Assembly: GCA_020746835.1 (NCBI GenBank)
Contig: JAGPNK010000041.1
Span: forward strand, 44,484-108,483
DNA length: 64,000 nucleotides
Direction: 5' to 3'
Source of the DNA: Stachybotrys elegans
Taxonomy: Eukaryota > Ascomycota > Sordariomycetes > Hypocreales > Stachybotryaceae
Shown here: positions 34,931-46,379 of the stretch, piece by piece
Layout of the letters: each line of letters begins with the position of its first letter
Numbering within the stretch: position 1 is the first letter of the stretch
Position numbers and translations under genes: made by a program
The notes under the pieces: generated by a model
The model's database searches: none
Told to the model about the DNA's origin: nothing
What the model saw: only the letters and a program-made list of their open reading frames with translations

Positions 34931-35512
34931 CATCTTAGAGAATGTCAGCGCCTCTTAATGTGTGCTTTGTTGATGCTCACGGGTTCTCGGGGCTTGCTCT
35001 CTTACATCGCTTGGGAAAGAGACATCTAGAATTTATATCGTTCACACTGGTGCTTCATGTTCTGTTTGAGGTGAAAATGCCTGAACGAGGTCTGCAACTA
35101 TTCCATGATGGAGTGAGAGGTAGTTTTCTATATGACATTATTGCGATTTCAATTTGTACTCTGCCAGGCCAATATCGTGAAGCCCATAAGGGATATCAAA
35201 GCGGCAGTCCCCTATAACATAGTTATAAACAGTAGAGAGAAATAACAATAAGGATATATTAGGCTGCCTATATAGGGTAGCCGACTGAGTAGCCAAGCCA
35301 CAGGTGGCTGCGAGCATCGTCACAAGCCCCACTGACCTTATGCGCCGGCATGTAATGCGACGGGATGTCGAGACGTACAGAGGGCTGGGGCGGGGTTCTC
35401 TTGAAGTATAATACTTAAGTTTAGAATAATGTCTGGGCTCGGGTAATCGTCGGCAACCCGTTAGGCTGCCATCAGGCCTGCTGTCCAGCCGAATAGCCTC
35501 AGAAACAAACCC
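34931..35512. other. Region between the NB-ARC pseudogene and the 745-residue gene
   Basis: About 580 bases that would hold the lost 5' end of the NB-ARC gene and the promoter of the rightward gene. Short frames on both strands were read without recognition. Confidence 0.35.
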
Positions 35513-37750
35513 ATGCAACCACGATCCATGGCCTCCATCGCGCTTCAGTGGTCTCTTGATCAAACCTCCGACCACCTGGTCGAGACCCTGCACGGGTATC
35601 TGCGTGCGGCGTCGTCAGACAATATCCAGGCCCTTGCAATCGTGGCCTGTGAGGGCTTCGGCACCGTCGTCGCCATGTCGCCGGAGGCGTGCCACAAGAT
35701 ATTCCTGTTGTGCGACCGTAGCCATGAGTCTATGACGCTCGGCTTTATTAAAGCCGCCATTGGCTACTCCAAAAATGACAGTGCATATCGTCTCGCTCGG
35801 TCCGATGCTGGCCAACGCTTCCTGGCTCTCGCAGCGAGCCTTGGGACTCTAGGAGCGTGGAATGCGGCTCTCGCGTTGCACAAGCTGATTCTCAAGACTG
35901 CTAAGAATAGAGGTGATGTGCCGACGAGCCAGCATCTGAAACAGCTGATGCTGGCCCTTGACAACAGGCTGGCACGGGCCGGATTCTGCGATAGTGTTGT
36001 CGGCTGGGCCATGATTATTGCCGCTGAGGTAGCAGCTTTGGGAAAAGACGACGAGCAGCAGCCGCTGGACAACGAAGTGCATGGCATGGCAACGCCGCCT
36101 GTCAACGCCGTGGTAGGCTTGACAGAGGCGCTGTCTCGTATCGCCAGGATCGGGGAGGGGAGCGCTGCCCGGGTGCGAATACTCGCGACGGCCGGCCAGG
36201 CGGCTTGGTTCGTTGCCTTTATCAAGTGGTGCATGGGCGTGCCTCCGCGAATTATTTTTGGCCAAGGCCGAGCCTTCAACGATGACTCCACCTCGCCCGT
36301 GACAGTCGAGCTGATTAAAAGCACGGGGAGGGCACAGGAAGTGCGTATCGAGACCTATGACTACGCTGACAAGCTGGAGGAGCTTGTCAAGGCAGCCTCG
36401 TCGCTGGATCGCATCTCCGGCATGGTTCCCATAAGCACTTTCGGGCGGGCCATGATGCGCCAGCGGTTTGGTTTGCCCAATGACGACAGATATTTTGCCT
36501 GTCAACAGGCTCTTCTTCCAGCCTGCAATATCGTGCGGCAGAGCCTCAGAGTGGGGAAACTGACGTCTGGTCCTGATAGTAAGGGGCCCCAATGGCACCT
36601 CCCAGGCAGCACCGCAACCATTGGGCAGGTATTTCCGGCCCCAGACAAGATAGAGCGCACGATTCGCGAGTACCAGCAACTCAGTGATGATGAACCAGTG
36701 GGGAACCCGCCGATGGACCAAGGAGCCCGGGTTGAAGATGTGCCCGCTGTGAGGCAGCTAAAATCTGCCATACGATATACCTGCCCGTGCCGCCGCTGCC
36801 AGGGCACAAGCAAGGTCGTCGGCGAGCTGTGCTTATTCGACAGATTTCTCTTGGACGTGAGTCGATGCGTGGCGGAAATCATGGCCCTATCGCTACTGAA
36901 TCCCGTCGACCCGGACGGCGTCATGGTGTATTTGGGGTGTGACACAGGAGGCACCTTTATGCAGTTGGTTCACAAGGTTCTGCGACGTGCAGGCCAGGAC
37001 GCAGCTAGCGTTTGTACGACATCAAACATCCTTGAGCACGCCACTAAGCTCTTGGGCCACGAGAAACTAGACATCAACACTTGGGTCATGTCATCCTATC
37101 GTGACCAGACCATCTATCCCCGGCTGCTCTCGACTCAGGTGGTCCAGCAGGATGGCATTCTCTCCATCGACTGTGTGCCAGGACACGTCATGTGGGAAAC
37201 AGACCACTACAATGTAGTCGAGGTCAGCTCCATGTATCGCTATTTTGACTTTAGCGACGACGATTCGGATGAAGAACCTCGGATTCCTAGCAACAGATCC
37301 CGCGAAACCCAAGTTGTGGCGGGGGATCATGTACAGGTTTCGCCTGAGGACAAGTTTCCCAACCACAAGGTCAAGTGGGAGATTTCATTCAAAGACGAGA
37401 AGGTCGAGGTGGCCGTGTCTGTTCCCAAATTCACAACGAGCCCAGGTCGCAATCCTAGATCGTTCCTTGACGCGGCTAGCGAGTCCATCTTCATCAACTG
37501 CATCCACGATCCGGCGTCGAGTTTCTCGCCGAAACATGCCCGCATCCTAGAAGCCCTCCCTTTGAACCCGAAGCTTCCATGGTGTGACGATGGCACAAGT
37601 GTTCGTATCGTCCCGTGCGCAAAGAATGAACCGATGAGATTCTTCTGCCTCGCGTCTGGAGTGCCTGCTGTCATCCGCATGGAGGCTTGCCTCGAGTGTT
37701 GTGTTGCTCATAGTCAATTTGTGCAGGACACTGGATATATTCTTTGCTAG
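35513..37750 (+). CDS. Large fungal protein of unknown function (745 residues)
   Basis: A single uninterrupted exon. I do not recognise the family. Residues 1-180 are helical and alanine-rich (LALAASLGTLGAWNAALALHKL), reminiscent of an armadillo/HEAT-like fold but without clear repeats. Residues 205-250 hold a hydrophobic segment (LATAGQAAWFVAFIKWCMGV), not clearly a membrane span. Near residue 420 is a CPCRRCQG cysteine cluster followed by two further cysteines about 12-25 residues on, a possible metal site or disulphide. An acidic patch DFSDDDSDEEP lies near 580, and the C-terminus is cysteine-rich (EACLECCVAHS). The clean 2.2-kb frame next to many pseudogenes suggests selection or recent arrival. 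It converges with the lipase gene, with stop codons 93 bases apart. Confidence 0.8.
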   Translation: MQPRSMASIALQWSLDQTSDHLVETLHGYLRAASSDNIQALAIVACEGFGTVVAMSPEACHKIFLLCDRSHESMTLGFIKAAIGYSKNDSAYRLARSDAGQRFLALAASLGTLGAWNAALALHKLILKTAKNRGDVPTSQHLKQLMLALDNRLARAGFCDSVVGWAMIIAAEVAALGKDDEQQPLDNEVHGMATPPVNAVVGLTEALSRIARIGEGSAARVRILATAGQAAWFVAFIKWCMGVPPRIIFGQGRAFNDDSTSPVTVELIKSTGRAQEVRIETYDYADKLEELVKAASSLDRISGMVPISTFGRAMMRQRFGLPNDDRYFACQQALLPACNIVRQSLRVGKLTSGPDSKGPQWHLPGSTATIGQVFPAPDKIERTIREYQQLSDDEPVGNPPMDQGARVEDVPAVRQLKSAIRYTCPCRRCQGTSKVVGELCLFDRFLLDVSRCVAEIMALSLLNPVDPDGVMVYLGCDTGGTFMQLVHKVLRRAGQDAASVCTTSNILEHATKLLGHEKLDINTWVMSSYRDQTIYPRLLSTQVVQQDGILSIDCVPGHVMWETDHYNVVEVSSMYRYFDFSDDDSDEEPRIPSNRSRETQVVAGDHVQVSPEDKFPNHKVKWEISFKDEKVEVAVSVPKFTTSPGRNPRSFLDAASESIFINCIHDPASSFSPKHARILEALPLNPKLPWCDDGTSVRIVPCAKNEPMRFFCLASGVPAVIRMEACLECCVAHSQFVQDTGYILC

Positions 37751-37842
37751 CGCAGTAAGTAGCTATCTTATATTTTCTTACTATTTTTAAATAAGAAATC
37801 ATAAACCTAAAAGAAGCCTACTAAATAACTATAGTAGTCTAC

Positions 37843-39241
37843 TTAGAAGTTACCTAAACCAATAGGAATACTAAGAATACTAAGTAGAGTAGTAATAAGA
37901 AAGATACCAACTGTTACAGTTGTATCCAAGTCTGTCAAGGGACTCAAGAACACGCTTCTAGTCCGGCAACCAGAGATAGGCTCACTGTCAAAACGAGCCT
38001 TGAGGAAATTAAGGACATCGCCAATACTAGTGGCTGCCTGGGTAAAGTGCTCACCAAACGCTTCCCGGACATAAGTGATAGACACGCCGGCGTCACAATA
38101 CTTCTTAACCAGCGCATCCGAATCGGCAATGGGAGAGATTTGGTCATTCTGTGACTTGTACCAGAAGATTGGCATCCTTGGGACACCATGAAAGCCCATG
38201 TTGCAGTTGTCGTTCAAGTAGCGAGCAATGGTTGGATCCGCCAAGATGTCCGTTTTGAAGTAGGTCGATGAGTTCTGGAAGGCGTATGTCTTGACGGCGT
38301 TATAGAAGCAGACTTCAAGAGACGCATAGAACTCGTCTGCCCTTTCAGGGACCAATTGAGCATCAATGGCAGATTTGACATCTGGAAAGATCTTGGTGAG
38401 GCTTCCGAGAGCTGCGAAGCTAAGGCCGGCAAAAAGACCGTTGTTGATGGTCGCGTAGACGCTCTGAACATTTGGCGTAGTACCACCAATCGCCATCCCG
38501 ATAATGTTGAGCTCCGGGGCATAAGAAGCATGCAGCTCCGCGGCCCATTCGGATGCAAGGGCACCTATCCTAGCATCAGTTACAGGCTCTGGCCCAGACT
38601 GTGATCCAATACTGACCTCCAGAATAACCCCACATTTGTACGTCTGCGCTTGGGTCGATGCCAGTGAAGCTGGTAGATGATAGAGCGGCGCGAATGGAGT
38701 CTAGAGTGGATTGCCCGGCTTGGAAACCTTCGATAAAGCTAGACTCGGGGCCCTCCCAGTCAGGAGTGCTCACGACCCAGCCCTGGCTGAGGGCTCCTGC
38801 CATGAGGAGGACCTCTATTCTGCCGGTGCCAGCATACGTCGTGTTGGAGCCTGTCTGCAAGACGTAAGAAGGAGCGCAGTTGATGAACGCGGCATCCTCG
38901 GCGACCTGGTAGGAGATGACCTTTGAATAGTCGGCGTTGTAAGGAATGATGATGGTGCTGACGGAGACCTGTGGCTCTCCCAAGGCATCGGTGCTTCTGT
39001 ACGAGACTTGCCACACCTCCTTCAGGTTCAAGGGGATCGTCTGAAATGCAGCAAGCTTTGCTGGTGCCTTGCGGTACGCCAAGATATCTCCCGGAGAGGC
39101 ATCTTCATACCCGATTGGGGGTTGGTAAAAGGGATCCTCTGAAGGAGGTATAACCGCGCGTCTCCCGTGTTCGTGATTCAGAGGAGTAGCAACGCCTCCC
39201 AGTGCTAGTGGAAGGAAGAATACGAGTGCAAATGCCAACAT
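37843..39241 (-). CDS. Secretory lipase (LIP family)
   Basis: Exons 39241-38617 and 38564-37843, joined by a 52-bp intron (GTCAGT...GATAG), give 448 residues. The start at 39241 begins a signal peptide (MLAFALVFFLPLALGGVATP). The nucleophile motif is GYSGG with Ser at about 207; the intron splits the codon after it. NDQISPIADSDALV and AFGEHFT supply the likely Asp and His of the triad. The family hydrolyses triacylglycerols outside the cell. Unusual is a C-terminal hydrophobic stretch (VGIFLITTLLSILSIPIGL) past the normal end, which could be a membrane or GPI-type anchor. A TATA-like box lies about 100 bases upstream, and the gene is divergent from a Zn2Cys6 regulator that may control it. Confidence 0.9.
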
Positions 39242-39338
39242 GATGGGTTGTGTTGCAGATAGTGAATTGGAGTGCGGTAAAGATGGAAGTGAAGAATTGG
39301 AAGATAGACACAGACAACGAGGAGGATATATACCCCTA

Positions 39339-39346
39339 TTATATAC
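39339..39346 (-). promoter_or_regulatory. TATA-like box of the lipase gene
   Basis: GTATATAA on the minus strand lies about 100 bases upstream of the lipase start codon. Confidence 0.45.
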
Positions 39347-39550
39347 ACTTCCCCAGCTCAAAAGACATACATTACCGAGGCACCTCAATCACATGTCACA
39401 GTAAGGCAGCGTGAGAAAGCAGTTGCTGTGCGTATACGTGAGTAACATTACATCGTGTACAGACAGCGTTAGGGCGTTCGGCAGTTGAGACTGAGTTTAC
39501 TGGTGACGTGGTGTCCACATGGTCAGCCGATCCAGGACCTAGGCCGAGCT

Positions 39551-39575
39551 GTTTTGCGGGGCCCCGCGGCAAAAC
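39551..39575. promoter_or_regulatory. 25-bp imperfect palindrome in the divergent promoter
   Basis: Seven-base arms GTTTTGC and GCAAAAC flank a GC-rich core containing GGGGCCCC and CCGCGG-like steps. Such dyads with CGG half-sites are typical targets of dimeric Zn2Cys6 factors. It lies near the middle of the lipase/regulator promoter. Confidence 0.45.
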
Positions 39576-39844
39576 CTTTTTAGTTGGAGATCACTGCGGG
39601 GTCCAGGCCGGGATTGGCCAGACTTATACCTAGCGCCTAACAGGGTCGCAAAGGCGACCTATATCTGGACTAGCCGAGGCCAGCACCAAGTCCACAGAAC
39701 ATCCGCCGCTTCGCTTGGAGCATCTTTGCAAAGCCCGACATTTGGACTTTACTAGACGACGTGTCCATCATTGGCTTTTCGCCGGGTAGATGGCCGGGGA
39801 GTTCATCGTTCTCTTATCATTTGCTCCATCAAGGTGCGGCCGTC

Positions 39845-41465
39845 ATGGTGTTTCCCGGTCGTATCAGTAAGGGCTGCATCCGCTGTCGGCAGCGCAAGAT
39901 CAAGGTGAACCAGAGTCAGAACATGCTTGACATTTCAGTCTGACAAACTCCAGTGCGATGAGACAAAACCTACCTGCCGTCGCTGCCATGTCCACGGCAG
40001 GCCGTGCCCTGGCTATACTGACCAGTTTTACTTCCGCGACCCCTTACAACGGCGCAGTTTCGAAAGCTCCAAGGCAGCCTCGCCTATCCGCTCGAAATCC
40101 TCAAAGCTGCCACGACAATTAAAGACTCACGGCACCGACGATAAATGTGCCTGGAACCTGGACAAACGCGCACAATCTCAACGGGCCATGCTGCTCATGT
40201 TTCCCATTACAGATCTCTGGGATGAGCACGCATGCCTAAGCTATTTTATCCATCGTTTCGTGGCCCCCAATAGCGCAGATAATTTCCCGAGCCACTTAAG
40301 CTTTCTCCCCAGCATCCTTATCGACGATGGCCACGGCCTTTTGGAGGTTACCACTCTGAGCGTAGCCCAGATGGCTGCCTACAACCAGCTTGGGCGCGAC
40401 AGGCTCCGCGTACAATCGTACCGTAATTACGGTCGAGCAATTGGTCTCCTGCAGGACACCATATCCTCCGGGCAGGGCGTCACAGATGACAGAGTCCTTG
40501 CTGCAGTACTTTTGCTCTGCACGTTCAAAGATATCAGCGGCGAAGGGTTTGGCGACCCCAGCGAGCATGCATCCGGGCTCTATTCTCTCTTGGAGATGAG
40601 GGGTGTGGGGCAACTGGCAACAGGAAGTGGCTTTGAGCTGTATATCCTTTCGCTTCTGCGACTTGTAGGACTATCCCGTTCCCTCACTCCACAGCTTTAC
40701 TGAACTCTCCAGCAAGTATATTCATTCTTGCATGACGACGACACCTATAGCGACCCTGGCGGATTGGAGCATTTTCTTGGTCCTTTTGATCCGCTGATGC
40801 GCGCCATGTCCTTGACGACCAAGATGCTGCACTTACGGCATGCTCTGGTCAAATGCAGTATGCAACAGCCGATGGATGCTTCATCACCGGGCAGCCAAGG
40901 ACGCGAGGAGGTGGACGCGCGGCTACTAGACGACTGCTTCCAGACCCTTTACGAATTTGATTTCTGGGATGAAGAGGCCGCAGTTTACTGGAGAAACACG
41001 TTTGAGGGCCGCGCAGTACCCATCGCTCTGGGGAAAGTTGCCATGGGGTCGCACTACTACGACCCCGAAACCGCCTGCACCATCATCTTAATTCGATCCT
41101 CGCGTCTTATTCTTTTGATCAGCATGCTGGGGTATCACGAAAGGGTGCACCTCGATCTCAGAGGCGGGCACCGCTCTGTCGACGCTAGATGGGCCGACTG
41201 CCTCCCCGCTCTAGAGCATCATGTTCGCGCAACCATCGACGACATGCTCTTATGTGTTCCCTACGCCCTAGCTAACGTGAACCCAAGTGGCCAACCTGTT
41301 CACAGACCCAATGACGGCGCTGGGGCCTTGATTATTCTCCAGCCCTTGAAAATCATTACATCTTGCCAGTACGCAACCTCCCAGCAGCTACTTGTTTGCG
41401 ACACTTTCCTCGCTCACATGAACAGGGCGATTGGTATCAAGTCGGCCACTGGAGGGGGAAGCTAG
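39845..41465 (+). CDS. Zn2Cys6 fungal transcription factor
   Basis: Exons 39845-39904, 39954-40664 and 40713-41465 give 507 residues with two introns of 49 and 48 bp. The zinc cluster is C11-x2-C14-x6-C21-x6-C28-x2-C31-x6-C38 (KGCIRCRQRKIKC then DETKPTCRRC), split by intron 1 after Lys20, a usual position. A basic linker KSSKLPRQLK follows. The remainder is a helical fungal-specific regulatory domain (DLWDEHACLSYFIHRF near residue 105, SFLHDDDTYSDP near 260). Intron 2 has a good branch site TTACTGAAC. It is divergently transcribed from the lipase gene and is the natural candidate for its regulator; this is inference from position. No lesion is seen. Confidence 0.92.
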
Positions 41466-44400
41466 TCTTCTATTGAATAAAGGAGTTTAGCAGTTAATCC
41501 AGTTCTACGTCTCAGTGGTGCCAAAGCGCATACAGCAGCGGATAATGCAGCCTGTCCTTAGTAATATACACGGTCCAACGGCGCAACTTTATCAGGCAGA
41601 CACGGATGAATTTCTACCTGCCAAGCACATTGACTAGTCATACCAGAATCCAGAAGTGTTATTCACTCCAAGTGTAGCGACTCAGTGGGGCAGGTCTTTG
41701 TGCCGAGGCTCAACGACGCCAGAGTGGGCTTATTGCTCCTCTTCTCCAATTTTCAACTGACTGAGTATGTCGCCGAGTATCGTCCTGACTGACCCCAACC
41801 AACACCACACAGACGGCAGTTAGTTCGTGTATGGACGAATGTACAGATGGAGCGAAAATACGTAGCAATCACCATGGATGATTCCGTGAATCTATAGGCG
41901 TTGACTGCTTCCTCCGGCGCTTGAGGCTAGATCGATGCCGTCACGCCTGGGAGAACCCCTCATACGTACATGCAACACAACAAGATCAATATAGGTATAA
42001 GGGGGCACTAGGCACCACCTCTACTGTTTATTTGCTCTCTACTGCTTACACCCTACACTGCCCACTCTTTTCCTCATCATATAGGTATAAGTATGGGCTT
42101 CCTAGAATAACCACCAAACCCAGCACGGCCCCTGTCGAAGCTTGATTCCGTAGCTCCCAAGCTGTCCCATCACGTCCCTCCTGATGTGGGATTCCCGTTC
42201 GTGTGCCCCAGGCATCGAGCCCTTCAACGGACAGGTTATCAGGTCCCAGTTCTAGCTGTGTTAACAAGAACGTATTATCAAACCATAGCATCACACTCCC
42301 CCCTAACGTGGACGAGGATGTTACTATGCTGCAAGGAGTCCACTTACATCTTCCCTCTCGTCTCAGGAGAACCTGCTCCTTCGTTCACTGCGCTTGGTAC
42401 TCCCGAGCGCCACGGCGAGGCGTATATATGGCTTTGCTTCATCTGTCTCCATCTTCATGTATACCGTCTTTCACTGGTTCCCTGGTCTCAGCCGCACTTG
42501 GGTTACAAGCTTGACCCCGACTTTAACCTCAGATACAGCCCCGAGACTAGCGGCGGTGCATCACCCCGATGGCGACCAAGGTAGATATCGTCACCGACCA
42601 TATCCGGACGGCCATGGAGGGCTGGATCGAGTTAGTTTCCAGAAAGGTTTTGCGTCAGGATCCACACTGAGGGTGAAAAGATGCTTTACGCCAGCTGGGT
42701 ACCCGCAGCGTGCACAGATAGATAGTGCTGTCTGCATCTTGTCAATCTCTCGTTTTCTGTGTGTCATACCGCCACGGCAGCTTCGAAGGTTGGCAGGTCC
42801 CGGACCCAGGCTGAGCCGAGCAGCAGTTGCTGGTACGCAAATATCTCCTTCTCCACGGGCGTTCCACTTGGCAAAAGAAAATGTATTATGCGTAGGTTTC
42901 CCTTCCAGCCAGTGATAGGGGCCGTTGTTCTTGAACGGTCCAGCTATCAACCAAATACCTGTCACCGAACCCGCTGATGGGACCAAGTCGTAGGAGGTAT
43001 GTCAGGTCCTAGCCGTCAAGATCTACGGCATGTCATATTAATGAGGCTTCCCCATCTTGATAATGGCACGGAGACGTGGATGGTTCAAGTAAGGATGTAA
43101 CAAGGGGTTGTTGAACGCCCAGTTGAGTGCGAGGGAGATGCTGCTCACAGTGTCCCGGGGTTTCGACTGCTTTGGGCAACGACTTTCGAGTGCGCGACCA
43201 GGGCGGCCCATTCCGTTCGATGCCAGCTCTTCCGGGTCATTTTCATAGAGTTTGTTTCTGGCTTCGGCAGCGATACTGGATACAGTGCAGTCGGTATAAT
43301 GACCGGTCTGTTTCTCTGCTGGAGCAGCTCTCATCGTGCAGAAGATCGAAGAGTTTAGCAGGCGAAGATGTAGAAAAGTCCTTCTGCATTTTCTGAATCA
43401 GGGTGTTGTAGCAGCTGATAATCCTGTCTTCACCGAGGAAGAAACTTGGAGCCTTGGAGGCGAGCCACTGAATTCTCTTCCAACAGAATTCAAGCTGTCC
43501 CTGTTCAACTATCCCGCGCGGATGACCCGGTTTAAGTCGTCCACCTCAGATGCAACTACGGCCCTTCAAAGGAACAGCTCCATCGGCTTCCAGGACAATC
43601 TCCAAGATCCTGCTCGCTTGATCCGGAGCTTTCCCGAAACGCCCACAGCCTCACTTTTTGTTCCAAGTCCATGGTCAACAAACAAAGCCCTGATGACTGA
43701 TAGTTCGTCACTGACGAGTCGACGATCGGCCCCTTTCCGTAAATGCTAGGTCAAGTCCGCGGAAGGTGGCAGACGAGGCAATCGAGTCGGCAAGAGCCGA
43801 CTAGATCCTGGGCGCATTTATTGAGGGTCGAGGCAGTGACATCGAAGTAGCGGATTGTATATGTTCATTTGACCCAACTCGCGAACACAGCTGTCGGCTC
43901 GCTGCCAACGAAACATCCTTGCCCTGAATCCATGACGGTGAATGCTGCCACGTCCGCAATGGAATAGGGTTGATCCGGACCCTCGTGGTATTGAGTGTTG
44001 GTGTCGGAGCCGAGCAACATCCACAGCTGTTTCCGCGTACGTCCGGTGACCCAATGGTCGCTTCTCTCTCTCCTGTGGAGACAATCCGGGCCGAGATGGA
44101 GGGCTGCGTTAAGCCCATCGACCTGCCACTTTGCGGCGTGTTGACCTTGGGTTCATTAATGAACCAAACCCAGAGGAAGCAGAGCCTCAATGGCAGCAGT
44201 ATTAATCGTCTAAGGTCGGTGTAGTCCCCAAAGGAGTTTCGAGACTTGGAAACCGTCTAATGGGCATTGGTTTCGACTTCCAGCTGCAGAGACTTGCGTT
44301 GCATGGCGTCGGGACAATACGGCTGCCGTATCACAGTCTGTCAGCGGCTAGTTTCTAGAATATTGTTGACATACCGGTATTGGAAATTTGTTAAGATTTC

Positions 44401-44929
44401 TCACGACAGCTCACCAGTTCACTCTCCAGGTCTGGTGCTGGTCATTGATATAGTCCTTCTGCAACGACAACGCCGCGACATTTCCAGTCAGACTCGCTAG
44501 CCTCAAGACAGCCTTGAGGCCAGGGGCGGCGTGGTACTGCTGCGAGCTTTCTGCGGGGCTGGGCCCGCAACCTCCACCTACAACGGCGCTTATCCGAGCA
44601 GCACTCGTCTCAGGGTGGCCAAGACCTCGGATTCCATTTTGTGATTCATTTGAATGCTCGGCCCCTTCCTGTCCTGGGGGTTCCTTTACCTGGGAGGAAT
44701 AGCCTCTGTGGATTTGAGGCTCCAAATTGAGTTGCTGCTGTCTTGATATCGATGTCTGGATCAGTCGTCACAGGCAATTAGATGCCAGCCAGTGGAGCTC
44801 GTGACCGTGAACGCCGTCATCATAGCTCTTGAGCTCGTTATTCTCCTTCCCTTGACGTTGCATTCTGACAAGGCCTCAGAGATGACAATGGTGATGGTGA
44901 GCTGAGCGAGCGAAACCCAGGGCCTAGCC
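41466..44929. other. 3.5 kb without a recognised gene
   Basis: Many short frames on both strands (for example 42591-42986 minus, 43336-43749 plus, 43801-44190 minus, 44411-44725 minus). I read them and could not assign any domain. The motif TATAGGTATAAG occurs twice, at about 41991 and 42081. Parts look formerly coding, such as PSGTPVEKEIFAYQQLLLG on the minus strand near 42860, but the family is not identified. Confidence 0.35.
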
Positions 44930-45840
44930 CTCAGATGAATTGAGCGATGAATTCAGCGAGTGTCGTAGCGGCGGCGAAGGCAGTGTTTACATGCTGCGCT
45001 GGCGCACGTCTTGGTCGGACAACATACCATCTTCTCGTCTCTTGTCCATGGTCGAGATCATACAGCGAGTCACAGGGCGGCCCTGGGTCGAGCAACTGGT
45101 CGCCGATCTTCCGATTCCCTGGCTGAAGCCAGAGCAGTCTCTCGCTCCGGTTCCCGTTTGGTGTCCACAACTCCCTAGTTGTCCCCGCAAACAGCGTATG
45201 CACCCATTCCCGATTATGAGGACCGTGCTAATGGTGAACAAGAGGGAGTCCCGGACAAGAGAATGCTCCGCCCTGCGTCTTCAGGGGCTGACTTGTTCTT
45301 GGTGAGAGCCGACTGCCCCAATCTAAAGGATATAGATTGCAATGACAATCCAAAATACATAGCGAGACAGTTTAACAGTCCCGACATTCAGGTAGAGATT
45401 TAGTAGGTCTGTATCTGGCCTCATTCTCTTCCGGCTTCGGCAGGGGTCCTTCGGATGTGCCTAGACCTTCTTCAGCCAGGCTTTGCGCTGCCCGTTCTGT
45501 CTCCCGCCGTGCCTTAGATACTTGCGGTAGATGTGCAGATTCTTTGGGTCGTGTGCTGAGGATCTGCACATACACAAGCTCAAGAATCGACGGCTTGCCC
45601 AGCGAGCGGGCGATGCCGCCCCTGGCGAACAGCTCGCAGACATCGCGCTCCGCAATGTGCACAGATCGACGGCTATGAAGGCGCGCAGGTAGATCACTCC
45701 GGATACTCTGATGGCGGAGACGAGGACTGTGATAATGCCGATGGGCGCTGTTGCAAAGATGATGTGGTCCTCGATGGTGGTGCACTCGCTGAGGTACCGA
45801 CCAAACAGGGCGAGCAAGGGGCCCAGGTCTGAGGCTAGAT
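44930..45840 (-). pseudogene. Membrane-anchored ankyrin-associated fungal protein, decayed
   Basis: The minus strand reads LALFGRYLSECTTIEDHIIFATAPIGIITVLVSAIRVSG, then, one frame over, IAERDVCELFARGGIARSLGKPSILEL. This is the membrane-proximal block seen in large fungal ankyrin-type proteins (APLGILT.VVSAIRVCG and ..GGIARVFG.P.ILE). Downstream, LYLNVGTVKLSRYVFWIVIAIYIL is followed by TAG and, in another frame, LLFTISTVLIIG, two further membrane segments. At least two frame changes and one stop are present, and no ankyrin repeats are left nearby. The family is recalled from sequence pattern, not named with certainty. Confidence 0.5.
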
Positions 45841-46379
45841 CCTAGGGAGTCGCTCACCTGTCAGGCGCCTTCAGGCCACATGAAGAGTGCGGAGGTAGAA
45901 AGAAAGACACAGACCTCGGGCATTGAAGCCTTGAGCTAATATTGCTGCCCGCTTGCTCTGCTCATCGGGACTTGGATGCAAAGGACAGGAAATGCAGGCA
46001 AGCATTCAGCTAATGCATCATCTAGCACAGCCCGCTAGATGGAGAAAACATGCCCTCACTCTAACTCCCATCCCGCTTAACTTTGTCTCCTTGAACCCGC
46101 CTTTGTACCCTTAAAGGGCTGCCTGTATCCTCAACTGAGCTAGCGTACCGCCAGGCTGCCTTAATTCGTACCCGCAGGCCTCAAGTACATGTCGACACTC
46201 GTTGGTGCAGATCCCCCTGTCCCCGGAGAGCATGTCCAGTTCAAAAACACACAACACATGACCTCTATCGACGGACTCAGTACGATTGTCCCGTATGTCT
46301 CTCGAGAGTCTGCCTAGTAACCCTGGCCGAAAGAGGGTCAGGCGCCCTCCCCATCAATGATTCCTTGCTCTGCCTTAGC
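45841..46379. other. Intergenic, nothing recognised
   Basis: About 540 bases with no coding frame, repeat or RNA gene recognised. Confidence 0.4.

Larger units (their letters stand above)
39242..39844. promoter_or_regulatory. Divergent promoter, lipase and Zn2Cys6 regulator
   Basis: 603 bases between opposing start codons. It holds the lipase TATA-like box and a GC-rich palindrome described separately. A stretch of CGG/CCG triplets around 39540-39700 could be sites for zinc-cluster regulators; this is inference from motif type only. Confidence 0.5.

Noticed and set aside
35849..36721. Long minus-strand open frame (290 codons) inside the 745-residue gene
   Set aside because: It is antisense to an intact plus-strand gene, has atypical composition and no domain; a shadow frame.
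42591..44190. Minus- and plus-strand frames of 80-137 codons
   Set aside because: Read on both strands; no domain, signal peptide or splice structure supports any as a gene.
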